A stretch of 64,000 bases of DNA from Fibrobacter succinogenes (GTDB taxonomy: Bacteria > Fibrobacterota > Fibrobacteria > Fibrobacterales > Fibrobacteraceae): positions 1-64,000 of the forward strand of contig CACWPM010000003.1 in assembly GCA_902762795.1 (NCBI GenBank), written 5' to 3'. The notes under the pieces are model-generated. The model ran no database searches, was not told the origin of the DNA, and saw nothing but the letters and a program-made list of their open reading frames with translations. Shown here one piece after another: positions 9,351 through 18,458 of the stretch. A program made the translations under genes and the position numbers. The first letter of the stretch is position 1. Each line of letters begins with the position of its first letter.

Positions 9351-11654
9351 ATGAAATTGAGAAAAGTCATTTTATTTACGCTGCTTTTTGCCTCCATTTT
9401 GCTTTATGTGTTCTCGTCCTATGAAAGTGACGAGCGAAAAGAAGATTACGATAGCGGTGAACTGAAATCCATAACAACAATCCATGAAAAGCTGAAAGAT
9501 GGCAAGTACATCTCGTTTTATCGTGATGGAAAAAAGGAAGTAGAAGGCCTATATAAAGATGGGAAAAAAGATGGTACATGGAAAATATGGTACGCGAATG
9601 GACAATTAATGTCGGAGAAATTTTACAAAGCCGATAGAAAAGATAGTGTTTGGAAAGAATGGTATGATAATGGTCAATTGGAATGGGTGGGAAATTATAA
9701 AGAAAATAAGCGTGATGGTGCTTGGAAAAAATGGTATGAAAATGGACAATTATATAAAAAAACATTTTATAAAAATGGCAAATTATTAGCTTATAAAGAA
9801 TTTGATGAAAAGGGGCTTCTATTAGAAGAAAGAGAGTCATCGGGAGGATGGGAAAAACGTTGCAAAACGATGCGTACTAGGGTTGCGTTTAGAAATGTTT
9901 GTGAAAACTTTTTTAATGGAATTGGTTTTGAAAAAGTATGGTATCGAAATGGACAATTGAAATTTGAAAGATATTACAAATCTGACAAGCGTGATAGCGT
10001 TTGGAAATCATGGGACGAAAATGGATCTTTGAAAGAAGAAGGGTTTTATAGAGAGGGTAGAGAAGATAGCACTTGGAGAGAGTGGTTCTCAAATGGACAA
10101 TTATCATCGATTCGCTTTTATAGATCTGGCAAGCCTGAAGGGTCGTGGAAAGAATGGGATGAAAATGGCAAATTGAAAAAAATGGAAAATTATAAATCTG
10201 GTGAGTTGCATGGCATTCAAAAGGTGTGGCATGAAAATGGCAAGTTAGAAAAATTGGAAAATTATAAATCTGGTGAGTTGCACGGCGTTCAGAAGGTGTG
10301 GTTTGAAAATGGCAAGCTAGAAAAATTGGAAAATTATAAATCTGGTAAGTTGCATGGCATTCAAAAGGTGTGGAATGATGACGGTTTGTTGAGAATGGAA
10401 AGAAACTATAAAGCAGGAAAACTTAATGGAGTTTACAGGAGTTGGCATGAAGGTAATGGACGATTGGAAGAGTCTGGAAGTTATAAAGATGATGAAATGG
10501 ACGGCAATTGGAAAACATGGGATGAAGATGGTCAGTTGTATAAGGAAGAAAATTATAAAGCAGGAATACTTGATGGCGTTCGAAAAACGTGGTATGAAAA
10601 TGGAAAATTAGAGACAAAAGATTATTACAAGGCGGGGTACCAAGTTGGCGTATGGAAATCTTGGCATGAAAATGGGCAATTGGCAGGTGAAGGAAATTTT
10701 AAAAAAGGTATGCGTGATGGCGTATGGAAATCTTGGCATGAAAATGGACAACTAGCAGAAGAAGGTGCATATAAAGCCAACGATGAAAAAACTCAAAATC
10801 AAAATTCGCTAGCGGATCTTTGGGGCGGAGTGAATAATTTTTTGGGCGGTATAAGGGAAGGGAAATGGAAATCATGGCATGAAAATGGACAATTGCGGTA
10901 TGAAGGAAATTATAAAAAAGGTAAGTGTGATGGAGTATGGAAATTTTGGTATGCAAATGGACAATTGCGGTACGAAGGTTCTTACAAATATGGCTCAAAA
11001 GTTGGTTTATGGAAGGATTGGTATGAAAGTGGAAAACTGAAAACAGAAAAACAATACCAATTGGATAGTGATGAATGTATTTGGAAAGAGTGGTTCGAAA
11101 ATGGAAAGCTGAAATGGGAGGGAACCTTCAAATCTGGTAAAGAAAATGGTTTGTGGAAATCATGGCATAAAAATGGACAATTGGCAAGTGAAGGAATGTA
11201 TAAAGACGGTTTGCAATATGATGTATGGAAATTTTGGTATGCTAATGGACGAATTGCAAAAGAAGGTCTTTATAAAATAGATTGGAGCGACAAACAAAAA
11301 AGAGAACAAAATCCTCATAAATATTCAGGTCCAATAAAAAAATATTTGCGTCCAGAAATTAAGGAACTAAATGGAAAATTTTTTCGTAAATGCTCCCTAA
11401 TGCAAGGAACATGGAAATCATGGCGTGAAAATGGACAGTTATGGTATGAAGGCTCTTATGCTTTGGATTTGAAGGATGGTGTATGGAAGGTATATCATGA
11501 AAACGGCCAATTGGTATTCGAAGGTTCGTATAAATTAGGCAAGCCGGACGGCATCTGGAAAGAATGGGAATGGGACGGAAAATTGAAAAGAGAAGGATAT
11601 TACGAATCAAATAAACAAGTTTGGCAAAAATGGGATGAAGTCGGGAAACCTTAA
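9351..11654 (+). CDS. Large MORN-2 (YwqK-like) repeat protein, paralog A
   Basis: 767 residues built almost entirely of about 22-24-residue MORN-2 units of the form W-x-x-W-[YH]-E-N-G-Q-L-x-x-E-G-x-Y-K-x-G-K-x-D-G. MORN-2 repeats (PF07661) define the YwqK family; some are annotated as antitoxins, but I see no toxin here. The start at 9351 opens a hydrophobic signal-like stretch (LFTLLFASILLYVFSS). In paralog B the matching place is a lipobox (LLLAAC), and here the cysteine is lost, so A is probably not a lipoprotein. Three near-identical units lie at about 10180-10380. The gene is AT-rich. B follows after 13 bp. Confidence 0.85.
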   Translation: MKLRKVILFTLLFASILLYVFSSYESDERKEDYDSGELKSITTIHEKLKDGKYISFYRDGKKEVEGLYKDGKKDGTWKIWYANGQLMSEKFYKADRKDSVWKEWYDNGQLEWVGNYKENKRDGAWKKWYENGQLYKKTFYKNGKLLAYKEFDEKGLLLEERESSGGWEKRCKTMRTRVAFRNVCENFFNGIGFEKVWYRNGQLKFERYYKSDKRDSVWKSWDENGSLKEEGFYREGREDSTWREWFSNGQLSSIRFYRSGKPEGSWKEWDENGKLKKMENYKSGELHGIQKVWHENGKLEKLENYKSGELHGVQKVWFENGKLEKLENYKSGKLHGIQKVWNDDGLLRMERNYKAGKLNGVYRSWHEGNGRLEESGSYKDDEMDGNWKTWDEDGQLYKEENYKAGILDGVRKTWYENGKLETKDYYKAGYQVGVWKSWHENGQLAGEGNFKKGMRDGVWKSWHENGQLAEEGAYKANDEKTQNQNSLADLWGGVNNFLGGIREGKWKSWHENGQLRYEGNYKKGKCDGVWKFWYANGQLRYEGSYKYGSKVGLWKDWYESGKLKTEKQYQLDSDECIWKEWFENGKLKWEGTFKSGKENGLWKSWHKNGQLASEGMYKDGLQYDVWKFWYANGRIAKEGLYKIDWSDKQKREQNPHKYSGPIKKYLRPEIKELNGKFFRKCSLMQGTWKSWRENGQLWYEGSYALDLKDGVWKVYHENGQLVFEGSYKLGKPDGIWKEWEWDGKLKREGYYESNKQVWQKWDEVGKP
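10180..10385 (+). repeat. Three near-identical 72-bp units inside the MORN gene
   Basis: Three successive 24-codon units share the text KSGELHGIQKVW...ENGKLEKLEN almost base for base, unlike the diverged neighbouring units. This points to recent local duplication. Confidence 0.8.
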
Positions 11655-11667
11655 AACGAGCTTGATT

Positions 11668-13584
11668 ATGAAATTGAGAAAAGTCATTTTATTTACGCTG
11701 CTTTTTGCCTCCGTTTTGCTCCTCGCCGCTTGCGACAAAGAAAAACGCAAGGAATATTACAATAGCGGACCGTTAAGATCTATTACGACATATCGTGATA
11801 GTGTAAAAGACGGCCCGTACATCTTGTACTATGGGAATGGAAATGTATGGGAAAAGGGGCAATATAAAAATGACGAGAAAGATAGCGTTTGGAATATATA
11901 TCGCGAAAATGGAAAATTGAAAATAGAAGAATCCTATAAATCAGGTAATTTAGATGGAATCAGGAAAGAATGGTACGAAAACGGACAACAGAAAACTGAG
12001 GTGAAATACGAAGCCGGTGTTTGTGACGCTTGTTTTTGCAAATACAAAACCAATGCAGGTAATTTTTGTATTGAGAAGGAATGGTATGAAAATGGAAAAT
12101 TAAAGGAATGGCGTTATAAAACTGAAAATGAGGAAAAATGCGTTGTGAAAACGTGGCATGAAAATGGAAAAATTGCGGAAGAAGGGAATTATAAATCAGG
12201 TCAATTAGATGGGAAATGGAAAACCTGGTATGAAAACGGGAAAATTCGAAGTGAAAAATATTATAAAGAGAATTTGGAGGAAGGCTCTTGGAAGGAATGG
12301 TATGAAAACGGAAAAATGAAAAATCTCGAGAGCTACAAAGAAGGACGGAAAAATGGAACTTGGAAAACTTGGTACGAAAATGGTCAATTGCAAGTGGAGG
12401 AATTTTATAAAAATGACAATCTATTAGCTTATAAGAAATTTGATGAAGAAGGACATCTTCTAGAAGAAAAAGAGTCGTCGGAAGGATGGGAAAAACGTTG
12501 CAAAAAGGTATATGCTAGTGATGAAAATAGGGCTCATCTTGGGGAGCGTACTAGGAATACATTTGGTTATGATTGTGAAAATTATTTTAATGGAAATGGT
12601 TTTGAAAAAGTATGGTATCGAAACGGACAATTAAAAGAGGTTCTGGATTATAAGGATGGCAAAATATTTACTTATAAATGTTGGTATCAAAATGGTAAAT
12701 TGCAAGAAGAAATAGTATCATCTAAAGGGATTGATGATGGAAATTGGCGTACTTGCGTTGGAAAATATGAGCTTCATAAGTCAGTTGAAGAATTTGTTAG
12801 TGAAAATTCGTCTGTTCAGAACATTATTCAAAAAGAATGGAATGCTATTCGAAAAGAATGGTATGATAATGGAAAATTGCGAAGAGAAAGATATTACAAA
12901 AATGGGCGTGATAGTGTTTGGAAAACTTGGTATGAAAATGGACAATTAAAATTCGAAGGAAAATATAAACATGGTGAGAAAGATGGCGTTTGGAGAGAAT
13001 GGCTCGAAAATGGTCGTTTGCAATCGGAATGTTCATATAAATTAGGTAAGAAAACCGGAAAATGTAGGGAATGGTATGAAAACGGGAAAATACGAAGTGT
13101 AAAATATTACAAAGATGATTTTGAAGATTGTTTTTGGAAGGAATGGTTCGAAAACGGGAAATTGAAAAATATCGAGAGCTACAAAGAAGGGCGGAAAAAT
13201 GGTGTTTGGAAAACTTGGTACGAAAATGGTCAATTGGAAGCGGAAGAAAACTATAAAGCTGGACTACTTGATGGTGCTAGGAGGGAATGGCATGAAAACG
13301 GAAAAATAAGGCTAAAAGAATATTATAAAGACGGTGAACTTGATGGAGTCCACAAAGCATGGCATGAAAATGGGAGAATGTCTGAAACGCAGGAATTTAA
13401 AAAAGGTTTGTTTACTGGCTTATGGCGTTCATGGTACAAAAATGGAATCGTAGCAACAGAAATAAACTACAATAATTGTCAAGAGGATTGTATTGAGAAG
13501 CGTTGGCTTGAAAATGAAGAGTTTTTTATGGAATATCATATTCCTTCCCATAATGCCTATTTTAAGGCTCTGCCTTCTCATTAA
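11668..13584 (+). CDS. MORN-2 (YwqK-like) repeat lipoprotein, paralog B
   Basis: 638 residues. It starts with a clear lipoprotein signal ending in LLLAAC (Cys about 22), then the same 22-24-residue MORN-2 units as paralog A. The first 20 codons and about 12 bp before the ATG are nearly identical to A, so the pair arose by tandem duplication. Both copies share a break in the repeat pattern near residue 255 in B with ESSEGWEKRCK followed by FEKVWYRNGQLK. It is probably exported and lipid-anchored. The function is unknown. The next gene, on the other strand, overlaps the 3' end by 4 bp. Confidence 0.85.
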   Translation: MKLRKVILFTLLFASVLLLAACDKEKRKEYYNSGPLRSITTYRDSVKDGPYILYYGNGNVWEKGQYKNDEKDSVWNIYRENGKLKIEESYKSGNLDGIRKEWYENGQQKTEVKYEAGVCDACFCKYKTNAGNFCIEKEWYENGKLKEWRYKTENEEKCVVKTWHENGKIAEEGNYKSGQLDGKWKTWYENGKIRSEKYYKENLEEGSWKEWYENGKMKNLESYKEGRKNGTWKTWYENGQLQVEEFYKNDNLLAYKKFDEEGHLLEEKESSEGWEKRCKKVYASDENRAHLGERTRNTFGYDCENYFNGNGFEKVWYRNGQLKEVLDYKDGKIFTYKCWYQNGKLQEEIVSSKGIDDGNWRTCVGKYELHKSVEEFVSENSSVQNIIQKEWNAIRKEWYDNGKLRRERYYKNGRDSVWKTWYENGQLKFEGKYKHGEKDGVWREWLENGRLQSECSYKLGKKTGKCREWYENGKIRSVKYYKDDFEDCFWKEWFENGKLKNIESYKEGRKNGVWKTWYENGQLEAEENYKAGLLDGARREWHENGKIRLKEYYKDGELDGVHKAWHENGRMSETQEFKKGLFTGLWRSWYKNGIVATEINYNNCQEDCIEKRWLENEEFFMEYHIPSHNAYFKALPSH

Positions 13585-14267
13585 ACTTTCATCGCATCGA
13601 CTTGATTCACGATTGTGGTAACGGCTTCGATGTACTTGTTGATGTTTGATACAATCACATCGTTGTCCTTAGTCATATTAGGGATGCGTACGCCCGGGAA
13701 CATTTCGTAAACTTGTTCGTGACTCTCGGGATAATTGCCGGTCGAAAGGTAATAGACTCCGTAAAGCAAGGGGAGGAGTGTCGTTGCAGAACGCACGTAA
13801 ATCCCGTGCGGATTGCGGTCTTCCTTGAGGTAAAGGAATGCACGGCGTAAATGCACGAGCAGCCCGCGCAGTTCGCGTTCGCATTCGATGCGGAGTTCCG
13901 CGAGGTTCGGGCTGAAATCTGCAAGCGGCGTTTCGCCGCAAAGCGTCACGTTCTTGCTCTTGATGTGCAAAAATTCCAGTGGAAACACGTCTTGCGATGT
14001 CTTGATTTCAAAACGGCTGAACACGTGATTGAACACGATGTTGTCGTGCTTTGCCTTTGATGTGAGCTTTTGCAACGGCAGCAAGTCCTGTGCGGAATTG
14101 GATTTCAAGATGAAGCTGACGGTCCACGGGGATTCCAGCGCGGAAAACCCTTCCATAAGGCAATCGCCGTGAACGAATGCCGAAATGAGGTTGTCGCCGA
14201 GCGCTTCTTGAAAGAGCTTCGGCCATTCCGAATTTTGAAATTCTGCAACGCTTAAGATTTTTCTCAT
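13581..14267 (-). CDS. Conserved protein of unknown function, weakly nucleotidyltransferase-like
   Basis: 228 residues without signal peptide or membrane helix. The region FVHGDCLMEGFSALESPWTVSFIL looks like the first strand, turn and helix of a minimal nucleotidyltransferase, but the GS and DxD metal residues are not evident, so any activity is doubtful. The second half is helical. It begins 3 bp after the TPM gene and is the last gene of a five-gene minus-strand run. Confidence 0.65.
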   Translation of the reverse strand: MRKILSVAEFQNSEWPKLFQEALGDNLISAFVHGDCLMEGFSALESPWTVSFILKSNSAQDLLPLQKLTSKAKHDNIVFNHVFSRFEIKTSQDVFPLEFLHIKSKNVTLCGETPLADFSPNLAELRIECERELRGLLVHLRRAFLYLKEDRNPHGIYVRSATTLLPLLYGVYYLSTGNYPESHEQVYEMFPGVRIPNMTKDNDVIVSNINKYIEAVTTIVNQVDAMKV

Positions 14268-14270
14268 AAA

Positions 14271-15065
14271 TTACCATCCTCCGCCGGAGCCGCCACCGCC
14301 AAAGTGACCTCCACCGAAACCACCGCCGAAGCCACCCCCAAAGCCGCCTCCGCCTCCAAATCCTCCGCCGAAGCCACCGCGGTGATGCCCTCGGCTGCTA
14401 TTGCTGAGCATGGACCCGAGCAAGAACCAAAGGCAACCGTTTCCGCACCCGCCGCCGTTCTTCGAGACGAACAGGAATAGAATCACGAAAATAATGAATA
14501 CGAGTCCGAGCGGATTGTTTTCCGGTTCTTTGGGAAGTTTGTCTGTATCGACTTCGAGTGAAATGTTTTTTTCCTTGGCGACGACTTGCGCAATTTCCCA
14601 GACGAGCTGCATCACGCCTTGTCCGTATTTTTCAACCTTGAATGCCGGAACAATCGTCTTTTGCTGGAGCCGTTCTACGAGTACGTCGGGCAGGTAGCCT
14701 TCTGCACCGTAACCGACTTCTACGCTTCGCCTGCGCTGCTTCATCGCTGCAAAGATGAGGATGCCTTCGTTTGATTTTCCGCCAACGCCCCAGCTTTCGG
14801 CAATCTTTAAAGCGTAATCCCTAAAGTCCGCATAGCCGATGTCGTGAACGAGCGCGACTGCAAGTCCAACTTTAGCCTTCTTGTAAAGCTGTTCGGCGAG
14901 TTCGTTTACAAACTGCACTTCTTGCTTCGATAGCAGGCGGTCTTCGTCATAGACGTAGCTGTTCTGCGGACGTTTGGGGAGTCCCTTTTTGTTCACGCCA
15001 AAACCTGCCGCAACAGGGATGGCGAACAGTAGTATGAACAGTATCGATAAAAATCTTTTTGGCAT
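14271..15065 (-). CDS. TPM-domain protein with glycine-rich tail
   Basis: 264 residues. Signal peptide (FLSILFILLFAIPVAAG), then a TPM domain (about residues 25-150) with VYDEDRLLSKQEVQFVNEL and IAESWGVGGKSNEGIL, typical of YgcG/TPM_phosphatase proteins. A membrane helix near 205-220 (LGLVFIIFVILFLFV) precedes a short Cys/Gly segment and a low-complexity Gly/Phe tail ending GGGGSGGGW. TPM proteins are membrane-linked with debated roles (phosphatase-like, or envelope and photosystem repair). I prefer the ATG at 15065 because the 13 upstream codons lie in a terminator-like hairpin. Confidence 0.85.
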   Translation of the reverse strand: MPKRFLSILFILLFAIPVAAGFGVNKKGLPKRPQNSYVYDEDRLLSKQEVQFVNELAEQLYKKAKVGLAVALVHDIGYADFRDYALKIAESWGVGGKSNEGILIFAAMKQRRRSVEVGYGAEGYLPDVLVERLQQKTIVPAFKVEKYGQGVMQLVWEIAQVVAKEKNISLEVDTDKLPKEPENNPLGLVFIIFVILFLFVSKNGGGCGNGCLWFLLGSMLSNSSRGHHRGGFGGGFGGGGGFGGGFGGGFGGGHFGGGGSGGGW

Positions 15066-15067
15066 AG

Positions 15068-15092
15068 AAAAAGCCGCCTTTACTGCGGCTTT
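15068..15092 (-). terminator. Terminator or attenuator hairpin inside the operon
   Basis: Stem AAAGCCGC/GCGGCTTT (15070-15077 with 15085-15092), 7-nt loop, followed on the minus strand by TTTTTC. It sits just before the TPM start codon, so it would end or attenuate transcription between the 60-aa gene and the TPM gene. Confidence 0.65.
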
Positions 15093-15104
15093 GCAAAGAT
15101 ACAT

Positions 15105-15287
15105 TTATAAATTGTCTAAAATTGCTTCTATAGGTTTTGTGACCACGTGAAAGAGTGCTTTGCCCACTCCTTCGATTGCTGCTTCTGCCGCTTTGTCAAC
15201 CACTGCGTCACCAACTTGTTCTAGCAAGCTACTTTCAGAGGTTATTTCTGGTTTTGCGGCTTGCAGATTGCTTTGATCTGTTGGCAT
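15105..15287 (-). CDS. Small 60-residue protein of unknown function
   Basis: 60 residues, rich in Ala, Glu and Val, with an amphipathic helix (LLEQVGDAVVDKAAEAAIEGVGKALF). There is no signal peptide. It fits exactly between two genes of the run (9 bp after the previous stop), and a terminator-like hairpin follows, which supports a real gene. I recognise no family. Confidence 0.55.
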   Translation of the reverse strand: MPTDQSNLQAAKPEITSESSLLEQVGDAVVDKAAEAAIEGVGKALFHVVTKPIEAILDNL

Positions 15288-15296
15288 CGATGATTT

Positions 15297-16514
15297 CTAT
15301 TTCCCGCAAACAGGCATCAATTGCTTCTGGAGTGCGCTAAAGTCTGTTTTCTTGATAGCGCTGATGGTCGCATCGACTTCAGTCTTGCCGACACCCTTCG
15401 CTGTCGTGAAAAAGTTGACATTTTCACCCTTGATCGCGATGGTGAAGTCGAAAGACGAGATGAAGCCTAGACGACCTCTGAAAGTGTTTTCAATTTCTAC
15501 ACTGAGTTCTGGAGCCGTAGATTCTTCATCAGTTGTTGTGAAAATAGATTTCTTTGAAAGTGCATTTTCGAGTGCGCTGCAAGCGTTAGCGATCATTTCG
15601 CAATCAAGCTTGATTGTGCAGCGCGATTGGCGCACGCGGTAGGGAACTTCAAGGGCGCTTGTGAGCCCTGCCTTTTTCAAGAGTTCCAACGGGAAGTTCG
15701 GCTCCACAATAATCACGTACGGGCCTTTGTCGAAATTTACGTTGCGCAACTTGAACGTGGCGATACCGTTTTTCTGTGTGCGGCGTTCCGAAAGCGTCTT
15801 GCTTTGGCGAGCGATAAGCGGGAAGCTCGGCACTGGACCAATGGAATCCTTGACGATTACGTTCCAGGACGGCATTTCTGCACGGGTCAGTTCAAAGTTC
15901 GGTTCGGTGGTCGTCGTGACGGTGACGCTTGAAAGTCTTTCGACCAGAAGCTTTTCAATTTCCGGGAGACCGTGCTGTAAACGATGGCTGTCATCGAGCG
16001 GATAGACGTCTGCAAGCTGGAGCAAGTAGAAATTGTGCTCGTTGACCTTGTCCTCGGCTTTTTCCAAGTCGGTAGCCGCATTGATGTACACGCGGGTGTC
16101 GATTGCCTTTCTGGCGGATTTTTCAAGCTTTGCGATTTCTTGCTTGAGAGTCTTCAAGCGGAACTGGAGGTCGGCGGTGAACTCGTCCATGTCGAGTGTT
16201 GCCGTAGCCTTGAAACCCTTATCGGCCTTTACGGGAACCACCTTGACGCCTTTAAGAACAACGTTGCTCTTGACATTGCTCTTTGCTCTGTAAGTTTCGC
16301 CCAAGACACTTTTACCATCGTTAATGTCTTCATATTTGGTAAGAGTCTGCGTTGCGGAAACCTGAGATTTGATTTGCTTGGCGACTCCAGCCATCGCCGC
16401 GTTGTTCGCCTCTTCTTGCGAAACCTTGGATGTGGCTGTGTAGGTGACGATTTTCCCTGCCATTGCCGGCATTGCCGCGAGACAGGCGCAAAGGATAAGG
16501 GCTTTGATGTTCAT
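15297..16514 (-). CDS. Exported LPP20/FlgT-like protein of unknown function
   Basis: 405 residues with a signal peptide (MNIKALILCACLAAMPAMAG). The segment after it (ATSKVSQEEANNAAMAGVAKQIKSQV) resembles the start of LPP20 or FlgT N-terminal domains, where a leading helix packs on a small sheet. Residues about 145-180 form a coiled coil (LKTLKQEIAKLEKSARKAI). A possible carboxypeptidase-regulatory-like beta segment lies near 240-280 (TQKNGIATFKLRN). It starts 2 bp after the upstream lipoprotein gene, so the products probably act together in the periplasm. No catalytic motif is seen. Confidence 0.7.
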   Translation of the reverse strand: MNIKALILCACLAAMPAMAGKIVTYTATSKVSQEEANNAAMAGVAKQIKSQVSATQTLTKYEDINDGKSVLGETYRAKSNVKSNVVLKGVKVVPVKADKGFKATATLDMDEFTADLQFRLKTLKQEIAKLEKSARKAIDTRVYINAATDLEKAEDKVNEHNFYLLQLADVYPLDDSHRLQHGLPEIEKLLVERLSSVTVTTTTEPNFELTRAEMPSWNVIVKDSIGPVPSFPLIARQSKTLSERRTQKNGIATFKLRNVNFDKGPYVIIVEPNFPLELLKKAGLTSALEVPYRVRQSRCTIKLDCEMIANACSALENALSKKSIFTTTDEESTAPELSVEIENTFRGRLGFISSFDFTIAIKGENVNFFTTAKGVGKTEVDATISAIKKTDFSALQKQLMPVCGK

Positions 16515-16516
16515 TA

Positions 16517-17575
16517 CTAGTTCAGCTCCATCAAAATCAGTTTACGAGTGAGATTGATTTTCTTGGATTCGGCAATTGGCTTTAAAATCTGCCTAATCTT
16601 AGAATACACCTCCTGGGAATCCTTGTATTTCAAAGGATTGGCGTAGATAACGAAATCAAGAGTCTTGGCGGTCATCACGTTGACCTTTACGGAACTAAAG
16701 TTACCCTTGAGTCCCTTCATGATGGCGTCGTGCAAGTCTTCGGTCTGGCTGTCGGAGTATTCGCCCCTAATGTTTACGACGACCTTGTATTGCGTTCCCT
16801 TGGCGAGATCCATTTTCCAATAACCGAGAATTTTCTGTTCGAGACTGGGCATAGCCTTGCGGACTGCTGCGCCGATGTTCGAATTCAGGTTGATCTTGGA
16901 TGTATGACCGTTATTGCGGACCACGGCGGACTGGGAACCGAGGAGCCTTGAAGTAGAAGATTCGTAAGCGGATATTTCGACGGAGACTTCTTCGTTCGTA
17001 ATCTCTTGAGAGAACTTGATATAGATGTCAGCATCGAGAGCGATGCCTGCGAGGTAGGAAAAATCATCTTCAGTGTTCGCGATGTCGTTCTGCATTTGGA
17101 GAATGGCGCTCAGTTCGGCTTGACCTTCGATGGACTTGACCTCGTAGTTCTTCTTGGTGAGATAGCTGTTGATCGCTTCTGCCATTGTGCGGTCGTACGG
17201 ATTTTCAGGAGCGGCTTCCTGGGCTCCGGCCTTCATGGTCGGGGAGACCATAATAATGGGCTGGCTGTAATTCTGGAGGGCTTCCGCTGAGGCGTATGTT
17301 TCCGTGGCCTCTGCAGCGGCGGTTGAAAGCTTCTGGGCTGCGGCCGGTGAGCTTGCATTAAATGCTGTAGGTGCGTTTACGGTTGATTTTGTAGCAGTCG
17401 TTGCTGCAGAACCGAAACCGTCTAGTTCGTTGTAGGCACTTTCTGCTCTTTGGCGAGTGGCTGCGTTTTTTTGACGGGATTCAGAGTCTGATTGGCGTTT
17501 TACGGCGTTCGGAGCGGAACAGGCAGTTTCGGCCAAAAGGAGGGCTAAGCAGAGAGAAGGTATCAAATGTTTCAT
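16517..17575 (-). CDS. Lipoprotein, DUF6175-like
   Basis: 352 residues. The lipoprotein signal ends in LLAETAC (Cys about 19). After a low-complexity Ala/Thr/Ser region comes a segment starting QPIIMVSPTM, then YDRTMAEAINSYLTKKNYEV and ALDADIYIKFSQE, which fits the general pattern I associate with DUF6175; that call is tentative. The last 100 residues look like a small alpha/beta domain. The start at 17575 has AAAGAGA upstream. It heads the five-gene minus-strand run, with AT-rich DNA upstream including TATATT boxes near 17605-17630. Confidence 0.65.
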   Translation of the reverse strand: MKHLIPSLCLALLLAETACSAPNAVKRQSDSESRQKNAATRQRAESAYNELDGFGSAATTATKSTVNAPTAFNASSPAAAQKLSTAAAEATETYASAEALQNYSQPIIMVSPTMKAGAQEAAPENPYDRTMAEAINSYLTKKNYEVKSIEGQAELSAILQMQNDIANTEDDFSYLAGIALDADIYIKFSQEITNEEVSVEISAYESSTSRLLGSQSAVVRNNGHTSKINLNSNIGAAVRKAMPSLEQKILGYWKMDLAKGTQYKVVVNIRGEYSDSQTEDLHDAIMKGLKGNFSSVKVNVMTAKTLDFVIYANPLKYKDSQEVYSKIRQILKPIAESKKINLTRKLILMELN

Positions 17576-17819
17576 TTTTACAAATCTCTTTAAAGGTTTC
17601 CTACAATTAATATACAGATAATATACAATGTTTTTGTGTCGGAGGTAAACAAATAATACGAATTGTAAAATACTTTTTTTAAGAGTTGCCTTCAAAAGGA
17701 AAATTGCGTATATATATCCATAAGACTACATTTATCAAAAAGGTTGTTGAATAGCAATTTTTTTAGTAGGGGTGTAGTCCAGAGTGTTAGGAATGATTTT
17801 CGTATGAGGAAGGGTGATT

Positions 17820-18458
17820 ATGAGCGAAAAATGGATCTGGCTGCCTGATTGGGCCTCAAATCTCGGCATTTGGGAAGACGATCTGATGGACGTAGCTCCT
17901 TCGGCGAACCACATTTATGTGCAGTACAACCAATTGGCTGATTTTTTGGAGTGTCCGGCGAATATTCCGGATTTCAAAAAATCATCGACGGTTGTGGCTT
18001 GGGGGCTTGGTGCCTTGTCGCTTTTGTGTTCTGCGGCAGGTCCGCAAAAGGGGCAAAAGTGGATTTTACTTTCTCCGTACGCGGATTTTTGCGACGAAAT
18101 AGGCAATTGGACTGTACCGAACCTGCATTTTATGGCTCACCAGCTACAGACCACAACGGAACCTGCGCTCAAGGCGTTCATGGAACTGTTCGAGGAGGAC
18201 TTTGGCGACTGGCAGGATGACTGGTTTACTGAAGCCAAAAAATACGATGCGGAATCGCTTGCGAAGGGGCTTATGTATTTGGCGTCCCATCGGGTAGAAT
18301 CCGTGATCCCGAATAGCGAAAATATCCAAGTGCTTTACGGGCGACTGGACGTGACGGTCCAACCGGAATGGACCTTGAAACTCAAGGAATTCTTGCCCAA
18401 GGCTGAATTTAAGGAACGTCCCAAGGCAGGTCACTGGCCCCCGATGTTGTTGCTTTAA
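17820..18458 (+). CDS. BioH-like alpha/beta-hydrolase fold protein lacking the nucleophile serine
   Basis: 212 residues. The pattern follows pimeloyl-ACP methyl esterase (BioH)-type hydrolases: an opening WIWLPDWASNLGIWED, the nucleophile elbow, a late Asp (YGRLDVTVQP) and a final His (KAGHWPPM). The elbow reads VVAWGLGAL where an active enzyme has GxSxG: Ser is replaced by Gly62. The Asp and His remain. It is therefore probably not a serine hydrolase; a binding or scaffolding role is possible. The ATG at 17820 is preferred over the GTG at 17814 because AGGAAGG lies 6 nt upstream of it. Confidence 0.72.
   Translation: MSEKWIWLPDWASNLGIWEDDLMDVAPSANHIYVQYNQLADFLECPANIPDFKKSSTVVAWGLGALSLLCSAAGPQKGQKWILLSPYADFCDEIGNWTVPNLHFMAHQLQTTTEPALKAFMELFEEDFGDWQDDWFTEAKKYDAESLAKGLMYLASHRVESVIPNSENIQVLYGRLDVTVQPEWTLKLKEFLPKAEFKERPKAGHWPPMLLL

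Noticed and set aside
9351-13584. Toxin-antitoxin system
   Set aside because: YwqK-type repeats are sometimes labelled antitoxins, but there is no toxin-like gene nearby and at least one of the proteins has a lipoprotein signal.
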